The position numbers were made by a program, and so were the translations under genes. Positions 5,607 to 7,977 of a stretch of DNA of 7,977 nucleotides are shown here, one piece after another. The notes below the pieces were generated by a model. It ran no database searches. It was not told the origin of the DNA and was given only the letters and a program-made list of their open reading frames with translations. Location of the stretch: positions 1 through 7,977 of the forward strand of contig CACZQV010000073.1 of assembly GCA_902783435.1 (NCBI GenBank). Reading direction: 5' to 3'. This stretch comes from an uncultured Erysipelotrichaceae bacterium (GTDB taxonomy: Bacteria > Bacillota_I > Bacilli_A > RF39 > UBA660). Numbering within the stretch: position 1 is the first letter of the stretch; every line of letters begins with the position of its first letter.

Positions 5607-7454
5607 ATGAAATTGAATAATAAAGGGTTTGCGATATCTACTGTAATATATGGTTTATCTATAATGGGTATTTTATTAATAGCTATTGTAATGGCTACAA
5701 TGGCAGCTACTAGATCTAATTCAAGACAATTAGCAAAATCAATAGAAGATGAATTAAATAGATTTAGTAAAACAGAAACATTTTTTAATCCAAAAAGTAG
5801 TTCTGGGGTTCCAACATCACAAGAATATATTGTTCCAACATCAGGTTGGTACAAGATAGAATTATGGGGAAGTAAAGGTGGAACAGATAGTTATGGAGCT
5901 TATACATCTGGTTTAATAAAACTAGAAGAAGGAGAAGTTTTATATTTCTATGTAGGTGAAAACGGAAGAGAAACAGATGTAAGGGTAATAACAGGTGGTT
6001 ATAATGACTCATATTCTGCAGGAACTAGAATTATGGTAGCTGCAGGTGGAGGTAGTGGTAATGATGCTCCTGGTGGTACATTATATGGATATAACAGTAA
6101 AATGAAATCAGTAGGAGGATGTATTAATTCAAATGCTGATTATAATATAAAAGCAGATTTATGTAAGAAAAATTCAGTAAATACAACTAATGGTACATTA
6201 GTAGGATTTCCAAGCAATTATGAAGTAAGTAGTATTAAACAAAAAAACGTAGGAGAAAGTTTTACTCCTAAAGCCACTACAAATTCTGGTGGTGGAGACG
6301 GATATTATCCAAGTGATGATCCTAATACAGGTGGTGTATCATTTATTGCAGGATATGCAGGATCTAGACCGGTTATAAAAGGAATAGTAGAAAAAAATCC
6401 AAAAGTAACTATATATGATCAATCATATGATATTAATTCTGACAATGGAACAGTAAATTATGGAGAAGAAAAAGGAACTTATCACTTTATAGATGGTTTA
6501 ATGCTAGCAAGTGCTAATACTGAAGGCTCAGGTAAAGGAAAAGCAAAAATAGAAAGAATGGTTTTAGTAACAGATGATTCACAAAAATTAACTAAAAAGA
6601 ATGATAAATTTAATATGAATATAGCATACGTTATAGATTGTGTAGATTCAACTGATAATAATGCTATAGAAGATATATCTATAATTGCAAATGGTGAAGA
6701 AATGTTAAATTCAAGTGGATTAAGTGCGCCATCAAGAACAGGTAATAAAGTTTGTAGAACTGCAAATTTAAGAGAAGCTAGCACATTTGTAGATGAGATT
6801 GCTGTATTCCATAAATCAGGAACAGATTATGAAAATAATACAGTTCAAATATGTGAATCATCAGGTAGATGTGAATACTTGAAAAATACTTCTCCAAATA
6901 CACCATTATCTGAAACAGAAACAGTAACTGGTACAAGATTTTCTGCGTATCAATTTAAATCTACAGAAAACTTACCAGATAGAGGTAATTATTATATAAA
7001 ACCAGTTTTATATGAATCTAGAGTACTTACAGGAGCAAATACAACTACTAATTCATCAAACCCACTAGAGGCAACAGGAATAAATGGATATAAGAGACAA
7101 AGATGGTCTATAGAAAAAATTCCTGGTACAGAATATTATAAAGTATATGAGTTAGCTAGATATGGAGCATTATCAATAATTAAAGACGAAAACATGGATG
7201 GTAATGGGGTAGGAGCAGAAAACAAATTTAATAGTAATAGAGAAGATACAACTCAGTATTGGAGAATAGTTCCACTAGGTAATGGTACATATCAAATTAT
7301 TACTAAAGTTGAACCTTTTCAATCAGGTACTGGTAATATTATTGTTCAAACTAATCCAAATATAACTAATTCAAAGAAATTGATTATTGCTAAAAACAAT
7401 GTAACAACCGCAAGATTTACATTTATTTCAGCAGACTATAGTAGTGGTAACTAA
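5607..7454 (+). CDS. Prepilin-like anchored surface protein with glycine-rich and ricin-type lectin domains
   Basis: The 615-residue protein has four visible parts. Residues 1-34 form a prepilin-like leader: basic NNKG, then Phe8 and a long hydrophobic helix ending near Met32. Cleavage after Gly7 is plausible, but mature position 5 is Thr rather than the usual Glu. Residues about 70-315 resemble the glycine-rich ALK-type domain (Pfam Gly_rich): SGWYKIELWGSKGG (79-92), YTSGLIKLEEGEVLYFYVG (99-117), RIMVAAGGGSGN (141-152). Residues 316-440 are unassigned and hold four of the six cysteines (172, 186, 345, 383, 416, 422), an even number that would suit disulfides. Residues about 445-610 look like a ricin-type beta-trefoil, with NYYIKP (461-466) and two Q-x-W motifs (QRW 498-500, QYW 550-552). 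A role in sugar binding, adhesion or a pilus-like fibre is inferred. No LPXTG motif is present. The RBS is GGTGAT (5598-5603). Confidence 0.85.
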   Translation: MKLNNKGFAISTVIYGLSIMGILLIAIVMATMAATRSNSRQLAKSIEDELNRFSKTETFFNPKSSSGVPTSQEYIVPTSGWYKIELWGSKGGTDSYGAYTSGLIKLEEGEVLYFYVGENGRETDVRVITGGYNDSYSAGTRIMVAAGGGSGNDAPGGTLYGYNSKMKSVGGCINSNADYNIKADLCKKNSVNTTNGTLVGFPSNYEVSSIKQKNVGESFTPKATTNSGGGDGYYPSDDPNTGGVSFIAGYAGSRPVIKGIVEKNPKVTIYDQSYDINSDNGTVNYGEEKGTYHFIDGLMLASANTEGSGKGKAKIERMVLVTDDSQKLTKKNDKFNMNIAYVIDCVDSTDNNAIEDISIIANGEEMLNSSGLSAPSRTGNKVCRTANLREASTFVDEIAVFHKSGTDYENNTVQICESSGRCEYLKNTSPNTPLSETETVTGTRFSAYQFKSTENLPDRGNYYIKPVLYESRVLTGANTTTNSSNPLEATGINGYKRQRWSIEKIPGTEYYKVYELARYGALSIIKDENMDGNGVGAENKFNSNREDTTQYWRIVPLGNGTYQIITKVEPFQSGTGNIIVQTNPNITNSKKLIIAKNNVTTARFTFISADYSSGN

Positions 7455-7469
7455 CAGTTACCACTTTTT
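7443..7469 (+). terminator. Rho-independent terminator after the surface-protein gene
   Basis: AGTGGTAAC (7443-7451) pairs perfectly with GTTACCACT (7457-7465) around a 5-nt loop, TAACA, followed by a T run to 7469. The loop holds the TAA stop codon, so the hairpin begins inside the last codons of the gene. It isolates that gene from hrcA. Confidence 0.9.
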
Positions 7470-7489
7470 ATTTACACATATAAAAAAAA

Positions 7490-7516
7490 TTAGCACAAAA
7501 TATTGACAAGTGCTAA
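7490..7516 (+). promoter_or_regulatory. CIRCE operator 1 (HrcA binding site)
   Basis: TTAGCACAA-N9-AAGTGCTAA has the exact 9-9-9 layout of the CIRCE inverted repeat (consensus TTAGCACTC-N9-GAGTGCTAA), differing only at the two inner bases of each arm. The promoter -35 TTGACA (7503-7508) starts inside its spacer, so bound HrcA would block RNA polymerase. Confidence 0.92.
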
Positions 7517-7531
7517 AAATAAGAGTAGACT
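7503..7531 (+). promoter_or_regulatory. hrcA promoter (SigA type)
   Basis: TTGACA (7503-7508) is a perfect -35. TAGACT (7526-7531) at a 17-nt spacer is the best-placed -10, matching four of six. TATACT at 7531-7536 is a better hexamer but would need a 22-nt spacer. The start site should fall around 7538, inside CIRCE operator 2. Confidence 0.75.
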
Positions 7532-7535
7532 ATAC

Positions 7536-7562
7536 TTAGCACTTTAAGAAAAGAAGTGCTAG
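7536..7562 (+). promoter_or_regulatory. CIRCE operator 2 (HrcA binding site)
   Basis: TTAGCACTT-N9-AAGTGCTAG is a second CIRCE, with eight of nine outer arm positions paired (the last base is G). It covers the predicted transcription start and runs into the AGGAGG Shine-Dalgarno (7561-7566). Its centre is 46 bp from that of operator 1. In the mRNA it would form a 5' stem-loop next to the ribosome binding site. Confidence 0.92.
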
Positions 7563-7575
7563 GAGGTTTTAAGTT

Positions 7576-7977
7576 ATGTTGACAAAAAGACAAGAAAAAA
7601 TCTTAAAGCTAATAGTTGAAAAATATATAAAAAACCCTATTCCAGTAGGCTCAAAAGTAATTTCGAAAGCATTGGGTTGCTCAAGTGCTACTGTAAGAAA
7701 CGAAATGGGTGAACTAGAAAAACTAGGACTATTAGAAAAAACACATACTTCATCTGGTAGAGTTCCATCTGAAGCAGGTTATAGATATTATGTAGACCAC
7801 TTAATGGAATTAAAGAAAATGAATGGTGAAGATATGTTAAAACTTCAAATGGTCTTTAAAAATCAACAACTAGCTCTATCTGATGTTATTACTAAGTCTT
7901 TACAAGTAATATCGGATATGATGAACTACACTACAGTAGTGCTAGGAAGTAAATCTCATGAGAATCTTCTTAAACAA
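7576..7977 (+). CDS. hrcA: Heat-inducible transcription repressor HrcA, N-terminal part
   Basis: HrcA represses class I heat-shock genes by binding CIRCE; GroEL keeps it active, and stress that occupies GroEL relieves repression. The window holds the first 134 residues of a family that is usually about 340-350, and the frame is open at the right edge. The winged helix-turn-helix fills residues 1-75: MLTKRQEKILKLIVEKYI at the start, the recognition region SSATVRNEMGELEKLG (36-51), and the family signature EKTHTSSGRVPSEAGYRYYV (54-73). The following residues enter the dimerisation/GAF-like region. The start ATG has AGGAGG 9 nt upstream. Tandem CIRCE sites in front show autoregulation. In most Firmicutes hrcA leads grpE-dnaK-dnaJ; those genes would lie beyond this window. 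Confidence 0.96.
   Translation, partial: MLTKRQEKILKLIVEKYIKNPIPVGSKVISKALGCSSATVRNEMGELEKLGLLEKTHTSSGRVPSEAGYRYYVDHLMELKKMNGEDMLKLQMVFKNQQLALSDVITKSLQVISDMMNYTTVVLGSKSHENLLKQ

Noticed and set aside
5603..6012. Two overlapping minus-strand open frames (83 and 75 codons) under the surface-protein gene
   Set aside because: They are antisense to recognisable domains, lack family similarity, and the Leu/His-rich product is an artefact of the complementary strand.
6482..6784. Minus-strand open frame of 100 codons
   Set aside because: It is antisense to the middle of the surface protein, whose frame is continuous for 615 codons with proper start, RBS and terminator.
1..7977. Mollicute code with TGA read as tryptophan
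   Set aside because: TGA ends ylbD, ylbF and rsmD at the expected family lengths, no gene has internal in-frame TGA, and tryptophan is TGG throughout.
1..7977. CRISPR array, tRNA, rRNA, insertion sequence or prophage remnants
   Set aside because: I saw no regularly spaced repeats, cloverleaf-like sequence, transposase motifs or flanking inverted repeats on either strand.

Overview
The window is about 8 kb of very AT-rich chromosomal DNA from a low-GC Gram-positive bacterium. A member of the Bacilli is most likely, possibly one of the uncultured gut lineages near Erysipelotrichales or RF39; that finer placement is inference. The evidence is a parE/parC pair, a ylbD-ylbE-ylbF-rsmD block in the order known from Bacillus, and hrcA under CIRCE operators. 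TAA, TAG and TGA all act as stops and tryptophan is TGG, so the standard bacterial code applies. All genes lie on the + strand.

Region 1 (1-3250) is the topoisomerase IV operon. It holds the last 39 codons of parE, an unrecognised 171-residue gene with a strong ribosome binding site, and parC, closed by a clear hairpin terminator. An extra gene between parE and parC is the main oddity here.

Region 2 (3239-4151) is a single gene with its own extended -10 promoter. It encodes a stand-alone E2/CAT-fold acyltransferase-like protein whose catalytic histidine position is glutamate. A short hairpin follows it.

Region 3 (4183-5575) is a compact operon: ylbD-like, ylbE-like, a short ylbF-like gene and rsmD. 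The pairs ylbD/ylbE and ylbF/rsmD overlap by ATGA. An internal extended -10 promoter lies so close to ylbF that its mRNA may be leaderless. The ylbG and coaD genes that surround rsmD in Bacillus are absent.

Region 4 (5573-7469) encodes a 615-residue cell-surface protein. It has a prepilin-like N-terminal leader and membrane helix, a glycine-rich ALK-like domain, a cysteine-containing middle and a C-terminal ricin-type beta-trefoil domain. A good terminator overlaps its stop codon. It is the strongest candidate here for little-described biology.

Region 5 (7490-7977) is the heat-shock repressor gene hrcA, cut by the window end. Two tandem CIRCE operators bracket its promoter, one over the -35 and one from the start site to the Shine-Dalgarno, implying tight self-repression of a probable hrcA-led chaperone operon.
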